From positions 434,001 to 498,000 of the forward strand of contig NZ_ALKN02000001.1 of NCBI RefSeq assembly GCF_000293865.2: 64,000 nt of DNA, given 5' to 3'. Below are positions 54,866-62,153 of this stretch, one piece after another (the first letter of the stretch is position 1; each line of letters starts with the position of its first letter). The position numbers and the translations under genes were made by a program. The DNA is from Limnohabitans sp. Rim28 (GTDB lineage: Bacteria > Pseudomonadota > Gammaproteobacteria > Burkholderiales > Burkholderiaceae_C). The notes under the pieces were generated by a model. That model saw only the letters and a list, made by a program, of their open reading frames with translations, searched no databases and was not told the DNA's origin.

Positions 54866-54889
54866 AGCCCCTCTGAACGCCCCTGCGCC

Positions 54890-55225
54890 ATGAAAACCGC
54901 CCCCAACGCCCTGCCCGAGGGGCTCGACGCTGCCGACACCTCACAGATCGTGGCCATGGCTTGGGACGACAGCACCTCGTTTGAAGCGATTGCGCTGAAC
55001 TATGGTTTGGGCGAAGCGCAAGTGATCGCCCTGATGCGGCAAAACCTGAAAGCGCGTTCGTTCCAAGTGTGGCGCCAACGGGTGCGCGGCAGAAGCAGCA
55101 AACACGCTGTCAAGCAAGCACAACAAACTGCGCGCACGCAAACAGCACCATCACCGGCCTTGGCAGACAACACCGACGAATTTCCGCTGCGTGAGAGCCC
55201 TGCAACGCGGCTCAGTCTCAAATAA
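54890..55225 (+). CDS. TIGR03643/DUF2805 family protein
   Basis: A 111-residue small protein. Residues 16-70 match the TIGR03643 family: DTSQIVAMAWDDSTSFEAIA, YGLGEAQVIALMRQNLK and SFQVWRQRVRGRSSKH, a helix-turn-helix-like segment with basic residues that might bind nucleic acid. The C-terminal 40 residues are Gln/Thr/Pro-rich and look unstructured. The function is unknown. It lies 24 bp after the pseudoprotease gene. Confidence 0.8.
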   Translation: MKTAPNALPEGLDAADTSQIVAMAWDDSTSFEAIALNYGLGEAQVIALMRQNLKARSFQVWRQRVRGRSSKHAVKQAQQTARTQTAPSPALADNTDEFPLRESPATRLSLK

Positions 55226-55237
55226 AATCAAGTCTGC

Positions 55238-55255
55238 TGTACACCTTGATTTACA
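55238..55255. promoter_or_regulatory. PpsR/CrtJ-type operator site 1 (TGT-N12-ACA)
   Basis: TGT (55238-55240), 12 bases, ACA (55253-55255). The dyad extends to TGTA-N10-TACA. This is the published recognition pattern of the PpsR/CrtJ photosynthesis repressors. It lies about 90 bp upstream of an AerR/PpaA-like gene and 18 bp from a second near-perfect site, the tandem arrangement such repressors use. Binding is inferred. Confidence 0.55.
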
Positions 55256-55273
55256 GGTGATAACCCCTAGAAA

Positions 55274-55291
55274 TGTCAGGTCATTTTGACT
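55274..55291. promoter_or_regulatory. PpsR/CrtJ-type operator site 2 (near match)
   Basis: TGTCA-N8-TGACT matches TGT-N12-ACA at every specified base except the last, and its inner dyad TGTCA/TGAC is strong. The right half overlaps TTGACT (55286-55291), a good -35-like hexamer, so an occupied site would block the promoter of the downstream regulator gene. Confidence 0.5.
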
Positions 55292-55343
55292 TGCACAGGG
55301 GGATTGAAACCGTTAAGGTCAAAACTTACTTTTGGACACCTTG

Positions 55344-56264
55344 ATGTACCTCAATCTACCGGGCCTTTCTTTCAACCCGTTGAAGGCACATGCAAGCGCC
55401 TTGCTGACCCTCATGTCGTCCCTTGGACAAAGTTTGACTCCTCGCGCCATGCAACAGCACAACGCAGACTCATCCCATGGTCAAGACGAATGCAAACGTT
55501 CTTTGACCGAAGTCATCGAGACGCAAATCATCCCGCGCCTGGTGCAGGCGCACCGGGTCGCCCTGCCCGATGCCAACGCACCCTCCACAGGCCCGGGCAT
55601 ATCGCCCAAACAACTGGCCACCTTTGTCGCATTGAGCAAATCGAGCTCCGCCAGCGAGACCACCCAATTCATCGACGAACTGCTGCACCAGGGCGTGACC
55701 ACCGACCGGATTTTTCTGGAACTGATTGCCCCCGCCGCCCGTCAACTGGGTTGGATGTGGGAGCAAGACCTGTGCGATTTCACCGAGGTCACCTGCGGCT
55801 TGGTGCGCATGCACGAGATCACGCACCGCTTGGGTTTTGAATACCAAAACGGCCCGCAACTGGGTGGCGATGTGCAGCGCATCATGCTGGCCTCGGCTCC
55901 GGGCTCACAGCATTTTCTGGGCATGACCATCGTGTCCGATTTTTTCCGCAAAGCGGGCTGGGACGTGGTCATCGAGATCTCGCTGAGCGAAAAAGAACTG
56001 GTGCACGCGGTCAACAACGAGTGGTTTGATGTGATCGGCATTTCTTGCGCCACCGAGGCGCAGCTCAAAACCCTGCCCGGCCTGATCCGTGCGCTCAAGG
56101 CGTCTTCTGGCAACCCCGAACCGGGTGTCTTGCTGGGTGGCCCCATCTTCACGGTGCAACAGCACGATGCCCGCAGCCTGGGCGCGGATGGCATTTGCAT
56201 CGATGTGAAAGAGGCCGTGGCGCTGGCCGCGTCCTTCCGCTCAAGCCCTTCGGCGAGCGCCTGA
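55344..56264 (+). CDS. AerR/PpaA-like cobalamin-binding-domain regulator
   Basis: A 306-residue protein from ATG 55344; in-frame TTG 55332 and ATG 55413 are alternatives. Residues 125-165 form the helical cap (LGWMWEQDLCDFTEVTCGLVR) and 176-300 a B12-binding Rossmann domain with ASAPGSQHFLGMTIVSDFFR, where His190 takes the place of the cobalamin-ligand His of DXHXXG. The cap sequence W..D...F..VT.G..R and the motif PG.QH.LG...V.DFFR are those of AerR/PpaA, light-sensing antirepressors of the photosynthesis repressor PpsR/CrtJ. Its own promoter region holds tandem PpsR-type sites. No photosynthesis genes are in the window. Confidence 0.8.
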   Translation: MYLNLPGLSFNPLKAHASALLTLMSSLGQSLTPRAMQQHNADSSHGQDECKRSLTEVIETQIIPRLVQAHRVALPDANAPSTGPGISPKQLATFVALSKSSSASETTQFIDELLHQGVTTDRIFLELIAPAARQLGWMWEQDLCDFTEVTCGLVRMHEITHRLGFEYQNGPQLGGDVQRIMLASAPGSQHFLGMTIVSDFFRKAGWDVVIEISLSEKELVHAVNNEWFDVIGISCATEAQLKTLPGLIRALKASSGNPEPGVLLGGPIFTVQQHDARSLGADGICIDVKEAVALAASFRSSPSASA

Positions 56265-57470
56265 CACCGGACTTTGGTGCGCCGCAGGCGCTTGCGCACC
56301 TTGTTGAATTTCGGCGGCAGCCGCTTCTGCCACTCCGGTGCTCATGGCACCGTCATGCTGGGCTGCTTGTTCAAAGGCCGAGGCCTTTGGCAACATGGCT
56401 TGCAACACCGATTGCACATGGCGCAAACGCGGGTCGTCGTGTTGCGCATCGTCGGTGGTGTCGTTGATGCAAAAGAAATCCAAGGCACCAAATTCAGCCG
56501 CCAAGGCCTGCAACTGGGCTTCTTGGTCGGCATCGCCTGTGGACACATGGCCATGCCGGTAAGTGCGCAGCCGGGCCAAGCCATGGGCCAGCGCCCAGCG
56601 CAGCACAAAGTCCGAGACGATGGTGGGTTTGTCCCAACTGCGAAACACCGTGGAGCGCACACCCGCAAACAATTCAGGCGCAACGTCTTCCAGCTCACGC
56701 AAGATGGACCGGCGCATCGGCCTGGGCGAATGGGCAAAGGTGCGGAAGGTGCTTTGGTACAGCGGGTCTTGCGTGCGGTTGAGGGGATCGGCGACCTGTC
56801 CGGCCAAAGCCAACCGGGCCTGCGCCGTGAGCCATTCGATCGACAAACGGCAAGCGTTTTCAAGCGAGGTGGCGTCCGTGCGCATGGCCTCGTCCGTGAC
56901 CTCGGGCTCGTCTGACCAGGTCACATAAAACCCATCGGCGGTGAACCAATCGTTGGGGTTCAGGGGCGCGCCCAAAAACACATCGTCATTGAAATAAAAG
57001 TAGCGCTCCGACAAACCCGGGATGTGGTGAATCCACGACTCGATGTGGCCCGAATCGAAGGTGGGCAGTGAGGCCTCGGGCATCAGCTCACGGTGGTCCA
57101 CCAGTGTCAAACGGTCCGAGGGGCGCAGCCAATCAGGCGCTTGGGCATCGGTGACGATGTAAACATGGCCGTGCTGGGGGAAAAACTTCTCCAGGGCGCG
57201 CAAGCTGTAGCGCAGCTCGTGGTTGTCACGATAACGCCCTTCCACGTTGCTGTAACGCGCCATGGCCGCACCCGTGTCTTGGGGCAATTGCGCCAAAGCC
57301 GCTTCGCGCTTGGCCCGCCAAATGGCGTCATTGCCATCCACCCACAGGTACACCACGTCGATGGGCGCATCAGCGCTGTGGGCTGGCGGATGTGCAGCGG
57401 TCTTGGGAGTCAGAGGCAAAACAAAGGAAGCAGAATTTTTTTGAGCCCTGAGTCTACCAGTGGGGTCCAT
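56241..57470 (-). CDS. Stealth family sugar-phosphate transferase (capsule/exopolysaccharide type)
   Basis: A 409-residue protein of the Stealth family, whose members transfer hexose-1-phosphates to make phosphodiester-linked capsules. Conserved region 1 is IDVVYLWVDGND (about residues 37-48). Region 2 spans YRDNHELRYSLRALEKFFP, VYIVTDAQAPDWL, HIESWIHHIPGLSERYFYF and NDDVFLG. Later parts contain STFRTFAHSPRPM and SDFVLRWALAHG. The C-terminal 60 residues are Ala/Gln-rich. It starts 7 bp after the umuC stop, which suggests co-transcription, and its 3' end overlaps the AerR-like gene by 24 bp. No other capsule genes are nearby. Confidence 0.85.
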   Translation of the reverse strand: MDPTGRLRAQKNSASFVLPLTPKTAAHPPAHSADAPIDVVYLWVDGNDAIWRAKREAALAQLPQDTGAAMARYSNVEGRYRDNHELRYSLRALEKFFPQHGHVYIVTDAQAPDWLRPSDRLTLVDHRELMPEASLPTFDSGHIESWIHHIPGLSERYFYFNDDVFLGAPLNPNDWFTADGFYVTWSDEPEVTDEAMRTDATSLENACRLSIEWLTAQARLALAGQVADPLNRTQDPLYQSTFRTFAHSPRPMRRSILRELEDVAPELFAGVRSTVFRSWDKPTIVSDFVLRWALAHGLARLRTYRHGHVSTGDADQEAQLQALAAEFGALDFFCINDTTDDAQHDDPRLRHVQSVLQAMLPKASAFEQAAQHDGAMSTGVAEAAAAEIQQGAQAPAAHQSPVSGARRRA

Positions 57471-57477
57471 CGGCTTT

Positions 57478-58851
57478 TCAATACCCGCCGGGGGCTGAGG
57501 GCCACTGATCGACCGCTCGCACTGCGTCGTTTTGCACCGTCAACAAGCCCCGCCAGTCGGTCGTGTAGGCCGGGGTTTTGAAGTCTTGCTTCATGTGCCA
57601 AATTTGCGCCGCCTGCCCTGTGCCCGCGCTGCCCAGCTTCAGGCTGCCCCGGCCGTGGCGCTGGTTGATCAGGTCGATGGCCTGCATCAAGCGTGTGCGG
57701 TTGGCAGGCTGGGCATCACCTGCGTGGCGCGACAAATCGAGCGTCATCTGTTGGCGCGTGGCCGGTTGCAAACCCATCAGCATCACGCCCGCCTTGGCAT
57801 ACAAAAACCCCGGCTGGTAAATGCTGCCCAGCAAAGCCACTGCCGCCTGCGTGATGTGCGCGCTGTCGCTGGTGGGCACGGGCAGCGGCAGGCAAGCGCT
57901 GCGGCTGTACTGCGCGTCTTGCTTTTTGAACGGGCTGGTGCGGATGTAGACCATCACCTGCGCCGCATGGCCCTTTTGCTTGCGCAGTTTTTCAGCAGCG
58001 CGGCAGGCGAATTCGGTCACGGCCTGCTGCAAATCGGCCAGCTCGGTCACCGAGCGGCCAAAGCTGCGGGTGCAGGCAATCTGTTGCTTGGCTGGGGGCT
58101 CGTCTTCAAATTCGATGCAAGGCGTGCCACCCAGTTCGCGCACGGTTTTTTCGAGCACGACCGACCAGCCGGCTTTGGCGGCGGCCGGGTCCATGCGTTG
58201 CAGGTCGAGCGCGGTGTGGATGCCTTGGGCGCGCAGTTGTGCGCCGATGCGGGGGCCCACGCCCCACACCTCGCCCACTTCGGTGGCTTGGAGCAGGGCT
58301 TGGAGTTCTTGCGCGTTGCACGCCCCCAGGTGGCAGATCTGCGCGTGGTGAGCCGGGTAGCTGCCGGGCTTGCGCTCGGCGCTTTTGGCGATGGCATTGG
58401 CCAGTTTTGCAAGCGTCTTGGTGGGGCCGATGCCGATGCAGGTCGGAATGCCGATCCATTGGTGAATGCGCCTGCGGATGGTGCGGGCGCGGCGCACCAA
58501 GTCGCCGGGGATGCCGCTCAGGTCCACAAAGCTTTCATCGATGGAATAGACCTCTTGCGTGTGGCCCAGGCCTGCGGCCAGGCTCATCATGCGGTCGCTC
58601 ATGTCGCCGTACAGTGCAAAGTTGGCCGACAGGGCGATCAGTCCGGCGTCGCGCTCGAGCTCGCGCAGCTGAAAGTACGGCGCGCCCATCTTGATGCCCA
58701 GGGCTTTGGCTTCGTCACTGCGGGCGATGGCGCAGCCGTCGTTGTTGGACAGCACGACCACCGGCCGGCCTTGCAGCCAGGGCTGGAAGACGCGTTCGCA
58801 AGACACGTAAAAGTTGTTGCCGTCGATGAGGGCGAGCATGGGGAGGGGCAT
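57478..58851 (-). CDS. umuC: DNA polymerase V catalytic subunit UmuC (Y-family)
   Basis: A translesion polymerase of 457 residues from ATG 58851; ATG 58839 is an alternative. The Y-family catalytic acids are in [20 protein letters not shown] and [12 protein letters not shown]. Other family parts are [48 protein letters not shown] and the little-finger domain, followed by the UmuC C-terminal extension ([12 protein letters not shown]). A perfect LexA box ends 7 bp before the start, so expression is SOS-controlled. Unlike most bacteria, umuD is not adjacent but about 2.7 kb away. Confidence 0.94.
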   Translation of the reverse strand: MPLPMLALIDGNNFYVSCERVFQPWLQGRPVVVLSNNDGCAIARSDEAKALGIKMGAPYFQLRELERDAGLIALSANFALYGDMSDRMMSLAAGLGHTQEVYSIDESFVDLSGIPGDLVRRARTIRRRIHQWIGIPTCIGIGPTKTLAKLANAIAKSAERKPGSYPAHHAQICHLGACNAQELQALLQATEVGEVWGVGPRIGAQLRAQGIHTALDLQRMDPAAAKAGWSVVLEKTVRELGGTPCIEFEDEPPAKQQIACTRSFGRSVTELADLQQAVTEFACRAAEKLRKQKGHAAQVMVYIRTSPFKKQDAQYSRSACLPLPVPTSDSAHITQAAVALLGSIYQPGFLYAKAGVMLMGLQPATRQQMTLDLSRHAGDAQPANRTRLMQAIDLINQRHGRGSLKLGSAGTGQAAQIWHMKQDFKTPAYTTDWRGLLTVQNDAVRAVDQWPSAPGGY

Positions 58852-58858
58852 GGCCAAA

Positions 58859-58878
58859 TACTGTACAAATGCACAGTA
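58859..58878. promoter_or_regulatory. LexA (SOS) box of umuC
   Basis: TACTGT-N8-ACAGTA: all 12 outer bases match the E. coli-type LexA consensus. It lies 7 bp upstream of the umuC ATG, leaving almost no untranslated leader, and 143 bp upstream of the divergent SOUL gene. Confidence 0.93.
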
Positions 58879-59021
58879 TACGGAGGTCAAAGAAGCCAGG
58901 GGCCAAGGGGGTGGTGCTCGCGATGTGCCCCCCAGATCGCGCAAGCGTGCGCCAGCGGACCGCTGGCCTGCCACCCATTTGCTTTAATGTCTGACCAGAC
59001 CCCTTTTGCAAGCGAGCTTTT

Positions 59022-59594
59022 ATGCCTTGGTTTTTTTCTGTTTTGTTTCTTTTTTGTGGAGCCGCCATGGCCGTTGAAGAACCGCGTTACACCGTGCTGG
59101 TCTCTGAGCCCCCTTTTGAGGTGCGCCGCTACGCGGCCTTCACCGTGGCGCAAACCCAAATCAGTGGCGACTTTGACGCCGCAAGTCGCAACGGCTTTCG
59201 GCGCATTGCGTCTTATATTTTTGGTGACAACGTCCAGGCCGAGGTGGGCGCTCAGCGCAAGATCTCGATGACGGCGCCCGTCACCGTCGCCCCCGATTCC
59301 GAAGGCTGGCGGGTGCACTTTGTGATGCCGTCTGCCGAGAGCCTGCAGACCCTGCCCAAGCCCCTGAACCCCCAGGTTCAGCTGCGCACCGTGGTCGAGC
59401 ATGAGGTGGCGTCGGTGCGTTTTAACGGTTTCACGACGCAGGCCAGCGTTGCAGAGCAAACCGAGCGGCTGAAGGCTTGGGCCAAAACCAAAAATCTCAA
59501 GCTCAACCCCACGGCCCAAGTGGCCCGCTACGACGATCCGTTCACCTTGCCGTGGAACCGGCGCAACGAAATCTTGATCGATCTGCTGCCCTGA
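59022..59594 (+). CDS. SOUL heme-binding family protein
   Basis: A 190-residue protein of the SOUL/HBP family. It has a short hydrophobic signal peptide (about 1-17, FFSVLFLFCGAAMA), after which YTVLVSEPPFEVRRYAAFTVAQT gives the usual start of the mature domain. RRIASYIFGDN, KISMTAPVTV and RYDDPFTLPWNRRNEILIDL are family landmarks. Members bind heme or porphyrins weakly; the physiological role in bacteria is unknown. It is divergent from umuC. Confidence 0.9.
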   Translation: MPWFFSVLFLFCGAAMAVEEPRYTVLVSEPPFEVRRYAAFTVAQTQISGDFDAASRNGFRRIASYIFGDNVQAEVGAQRKISMTAPVTVAPDSEGWRVHFVMPSAESLQTLPKPLNPQVQLRTVVEHEVASVRFNGFTTQASVAEQTERLKAWAKTKNLKLNPTAQVARYDDPFTLPWNRRNEILIDLLP

Positions 59595-59689
59595 TGTCCT
59601 GAAAGGCGCTGGGCTCAATCGCCCGGTGCGGCCTGCGCCGAGGGTGGTCTGTTGTAGCCTTGGGCGATGGTCAACACAGTCTTGCAGCC

Positions 59690-60046
59690 GTGACAGGGCG
59701 CATCCGCAAAAAACTGATTCAAGCCCAGCTTGAAGCCCTGCCCGCACCGCGCGCTGACGACGTGCTGTGCCCACTGTGCAACCGCGCCATTCCGCCCAGC
59801 CAACAAGATGCGCACCACCTGGTGCCCAAGTCGCACGGCGGTGCGCACACCGTGGTGCTGCACCGCATTTGCCACCGCCAGATCCATGCGCTGTTCACCG
59901 AGACCGAATTGGCCCGCACCTACGCCACGGTCGAAGCCTTGAAGCAGCCCGAAGAGATGGCCCGCTTTATCCAGTGGGTGCAAACCAAACCGGACGCATT
60001 TTTTGAAAAAAGCCGCAAGAGTCAGCGGCTCAAAAGCAGGCGCTGA
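59690..60046 (+). CDS. small HNH endonuclease-domain protein
   Basis: A 118-residue protein from GTG 59690; an in-frame TTG at 59660 would give 128 residues and there is no in-frame ATG. It has an HNH zinc-finger fold: CPLCNRAI (CXXC), DAHHLVPKSHGG with the HH pair, and VVLHRICHRQIHALF. The C-terminus is basic (KSRKSQRLKSRR). Similar small HNH proteins are widespread in Proteobacteria with unknown targets. It stands alone between the SOUL gene and the convergent PNPOx-like gene, close to a set of SOS repair genes. Confidence 0.8.
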   Translation: MTGRIRKKLIQAQLEALPAPRADDVLCPLCNRAIPPSQQDAHHLVPKSHGGAHTVVLHRICHRQIHALFTETELARTYATVEALKQPEEMARFIQWVQTKPDAFFEKSRKSQRLKSRR

Positions 60047-60052
60047 AAGCAT

Positions 60053-60628
60053 TCAGGGCGTGAGCCACTCCCAGGTGTTGGCACTCAGCTGCGCCCGGCG
60101 GTGCCCGGCGCGCGACAACTCCAACCAGTCCATCTGAAGCACTTGCGCACGCAGCAAGGCAAAACTGTGCGCGGGCCTAGGGGCATCGGTCGTTTCTGCG
60201 CTGGCGGTCGTACTGTCTTGCGCCAACACAGCACCCGGCGGCCGTGGCGACACATAATCACCCGCAGCCGCCGACTGCTTGACCCCTTGCCAAAGCGCCT
60301 CGACCTCTGGGCCAGAGGTGATGGCCGTGCAGGCCACACGCACCCGCAATTGCCAACTCAAACGCGCACTCCAAAACACCAGCATCGCTGCACCTTGAGC
60401 CTGCAGCTGCGCCACTTTGGGGCTGCGGCTGTCGGTGTAAAAAGTCAGTTGCCCGGCCACTGCGTCCACCTGCCGCAGCACCACGGTGCGGGCATCGGGC
60501 AAGCCGCCTGCGTCGGTAGAAGCCAGCACCGGCGTGCGCCATTCGTGGTGCCGATCCAGACTTGCCCGGCCCAGCTCCTTCCAGATTTGCGGGCGTATGT
60601 CCTCAGGCGTTTGCAGGTGGATTTTCAT
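60053..60628 (-). CDS. pyridoxamine 5'-phosphate oxidase-related FMN-binding protein
   Basis: A 191-residue flavin-binding split-barrel protein of the Pyridox_oxase_2/Alr4036 type. From ATG 60628 it shows WKELGRASLDRHHEWRTPVLAS, DARTVVLRQVD, LTFYTDSRSPKVAQL and AMLVFWSARLSWQLRV, and the end MDWLELSRAGHRRAQ resembles the PNPOx C-terminus. It may oxidise pyridoxamine phosphate or bind another flavin substrate. It follows cho by 32 bp and may be part of the umuD-cho transcript. Confidence 0.85.
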   Translation of the reverse strand: MKIHLQTPEDIRPQIWKELGRASLDRHHEWRTPVLASTDAGGLPDARTVVLRQVDAVAGQLTFYTDSRSPKVAQLQAQGAAMLVFWSARLSWQLRVRVACTAITSGPEVEALWQGVKQSAAAGDYVSPRPPGAVLAQDSTTASAETTDAPRPAHSFALLRAQVLQMDWLELSRAGHRRAQLSANTWEWLTP

Positions 60629-60660
60629 GATGATGGGCTTGGGGTGCGTTGGGTGAGGGC

Positions 60661-61536
60661 TCACAACAACACAATGTCCACACTTTGCGTGAGCACCGGG
60701 CGGCACAAAATTTTGTAGCCGTCGGCGTCAAAGTGGGCAGCCACTTGGCTGGCCGACTGGCTCAGTTGGCGGGCGGCCTCGGGGGTGGGGGCGCTGCCCA
60801 AATAGCACCAGTGCTTCACGACGTGGATTTGCGTGAGTTCGGCATCGCGCTCGACCAATCCCACCGCGCCCGGGTAAGGCCAGCATTCCACGCGCAGCGC
60901 CAGCAGGCTGCTGAACAAGCGCTCGCGGTGCACCTCAGGCGTTTCGTCACCCCGGCACACACCCGCGCACTGGCGGATGGCAGCCCTGAAGCAGGCTTTG
61001 CCAGGGGGCCCTTTTTCCAGGCCCAGCGGCCCGTAGCAAAGTTTGTGTTGGTCGGCCACGGCCCGCAGCGCATTCAGCGCCGCATGGCGGCTGGCGTACA
61101 GGCCATACAGCTCGGGCTGGCTGGCAAAGTCGATGTCGCGGGCATACACGACTTGCGGCACTTCGCCCGTCAGTTGCAAGCTGCACAATTGTTGGTTGCG
61201 GCGCAGTTTTTGGTTGAACAAGGGGTGCTGCGCCTTGATCATTTGGGCTTCCAGCAGCAGCGCGCCAATCTCGCCCGCCGTGCGGATGTGGCTGATGCGT
61301 TGGGTTTGGCGCAGCATGCGGGCCTCGTCGGGCGTGCGCAGGTGCGACAACAATCGGGCACGGATGTTGATGCTTTTGCCGATGTAAAGCGGCAAGTCAC
61401 CTTCTTGGCCGTGGAAGATGTAAACACCCGCCCCGGTGGGCGCGTCTTCAATGGCTTCGCGCAGGTGCTGGGGGTATTCGTAGACGCGCTCGGCCTCAAA
61501 GTCGTCGCGGCGGTGGCGTGGGGAGATGGTGGCCAT
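60661..61536 (-). CDS. cho: excinuclease Cho (UvrC-like endonuclease)
   Basis: A 291-residue homologue of the N-terminal half of UvrC that makes the 3' incision during nucleotide excision repair at bulky lesions. The GIY-YIG domain is clear: GAGVYIFHG, PLYIGKSINIRARLLSH, and the catalytic Glu in TAGEIGALLLEAQMIK. The C-terminal part has ADQHKLCYGPLGLE, RQCAGVC and DADGYKILC, as in E. coli Cho (about 295 residues). Cho is SOS-induced in E. coli. Here it lies 21 bp behind umuD, itself under a LexA box, so the two form an SOS operon. Confidence 0.92.
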   Translation of the reverse strand: MATISPRHRRDDFEAERVYEYPQHLREAIEDAPTGAGVYIFHGQEGDLPLYIGKSINIRARLLSHLRTPDEARMLRQTQRISHIRTAGEIGALLLEAQMIKAQHPLFNQKLRRNQQLCSLQLTGEVPQVVYARDIDFASQPELYGLYASRHAALNALRAVADQHKLCYGPLGLEKGPPGKACFRAAIRQCAGVCRGDETPEVHRERLFSSLLALRVECWPYPGAVGLVERDAELTQIHVVKHWCYLGSAPTPEAARQLSQSASQVAAHFDADGYKILCRPVLTQSVDIVLL

Positions 61537-61557
61537 GTCAAAGGTGTTGGAGGCGAG

Positions 61558-61989
61558 TCAGGTTTGGTGCTGGTGAATGGTCGCGACCACCACGCCCCAG
61601 ACGTCCACGCTTTGGCCGTCTTTGGGCACGATATCCGGGTAATCGGGGTGGGCCGCTTGCAATCGGATGCCCTCCCCTTGCAAACGCAGGATTTTGCAGG
61701 TGAAGTCGCCGTCGATCACCGCCAACACAATTTGCCCATCGGCCGGGGTGATGGCGCGGTCCACCAACACCACCGAACCGTCCAGGATGCCCGCGTCGCG
61801 CATGCTTTCCCCGCGCACGCGGATGTAAAACGTGGCCTGCGGGTGCTTGACCAGCTGCTGCATCAGGTCGATGCGCTCGACCTGGTGGTCTTCGGCGGGC
61901 GAGGGAAAGCCTGCCGCAATGCTGGCGGGCAAGGCCTGCAGCCACCAGTTTCCGGGGGGCAGGGCTTGGGGGGTGTCAGGGGCGTGCAT
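61558..61989 (-). CDS. umuD: UmuD-type DNA polymerase V subunit / LexA-family autoprotease
   Basis: A 143-residue S24 peptidase-fold protein. The self-cleavage site is Ala-Gly in IAAGFPSPAEDHQ (E. coli UmuD has Cys-Gly). The catalytic dyad is Ser in VRGESMRDAGI and Lys in DFTCKILRL. After RecA-stimulated cleavage UmuD' joins UmuC to form Pol V. There is no DNA-binding domain, which rules out LexA itself. A perfect LexA box lies 41-61 bp upstream. It is separated from umuC by cho, a PNPOx-like gene, an HNH gene and the SOUL gene. Confidence 0.94.
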   Translation of the reverse strand: MHAPDTPQALPPGNWWLQALPASIAAGFPSPAEDHQVERIDLMQQLVKHPQATFYIRVRGESMRDAGILDGSVVLVDRAITPADGQIVLAVIDGDFTCKILRLQGEGIRLQAAHPDYPDIVPKDGQSVDVWGVVVATIHQHQT

Positions 61990-62030
61990 GGCCAGGGTGG
62001 GTCTGTGGTTTCGGCATTTTCAACTCAAAA

Positions 62031-62050
62031 TACTGTTTATATTTACAGTA
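62031..62050. promoter_or_regulatory. LexA (SOS) box of umuD-cho
   Basis: TACTGT-N8-ACAGTA with an A/T-only core (TTATATTT), close to an ideal LexA operator. It controls umuD on the minus strand. A TATACT hexamer overlaps its right edge on the + strand (62049-62054), so a divergent transcript could be controlled as well. Confidence 0.95.
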
Positions 62051-62100
62051 TACTGAGCTTGTCATGCTTCCTGCAGTTGCCTGACAATTTTGTTGATTCA

Positions 62101-62127
62101 AGCCCCGGGTTTTGCAGCCCGGGGCTT
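62101..62127 (+). terminator. strong intrinsic terminator on the + strand
   Basis: AGCCCCGGG and CCCGGGGCT form a perfect 9-bp G+C stem with an 8-nt loop, followed by seven T on the + strand. No + strand gene lies upstream of it; the nearest genes on both sides are on the minus strand. On the minus strand the hairpin has no U-tract, so it would serve the hydratase gene poorly. It may end a short + transcript starting near the LexA box. Confidence 0.75.
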
Positions 62128-62153
62128 TTTTTCGGCCTGCCATGTGCCCGAAA

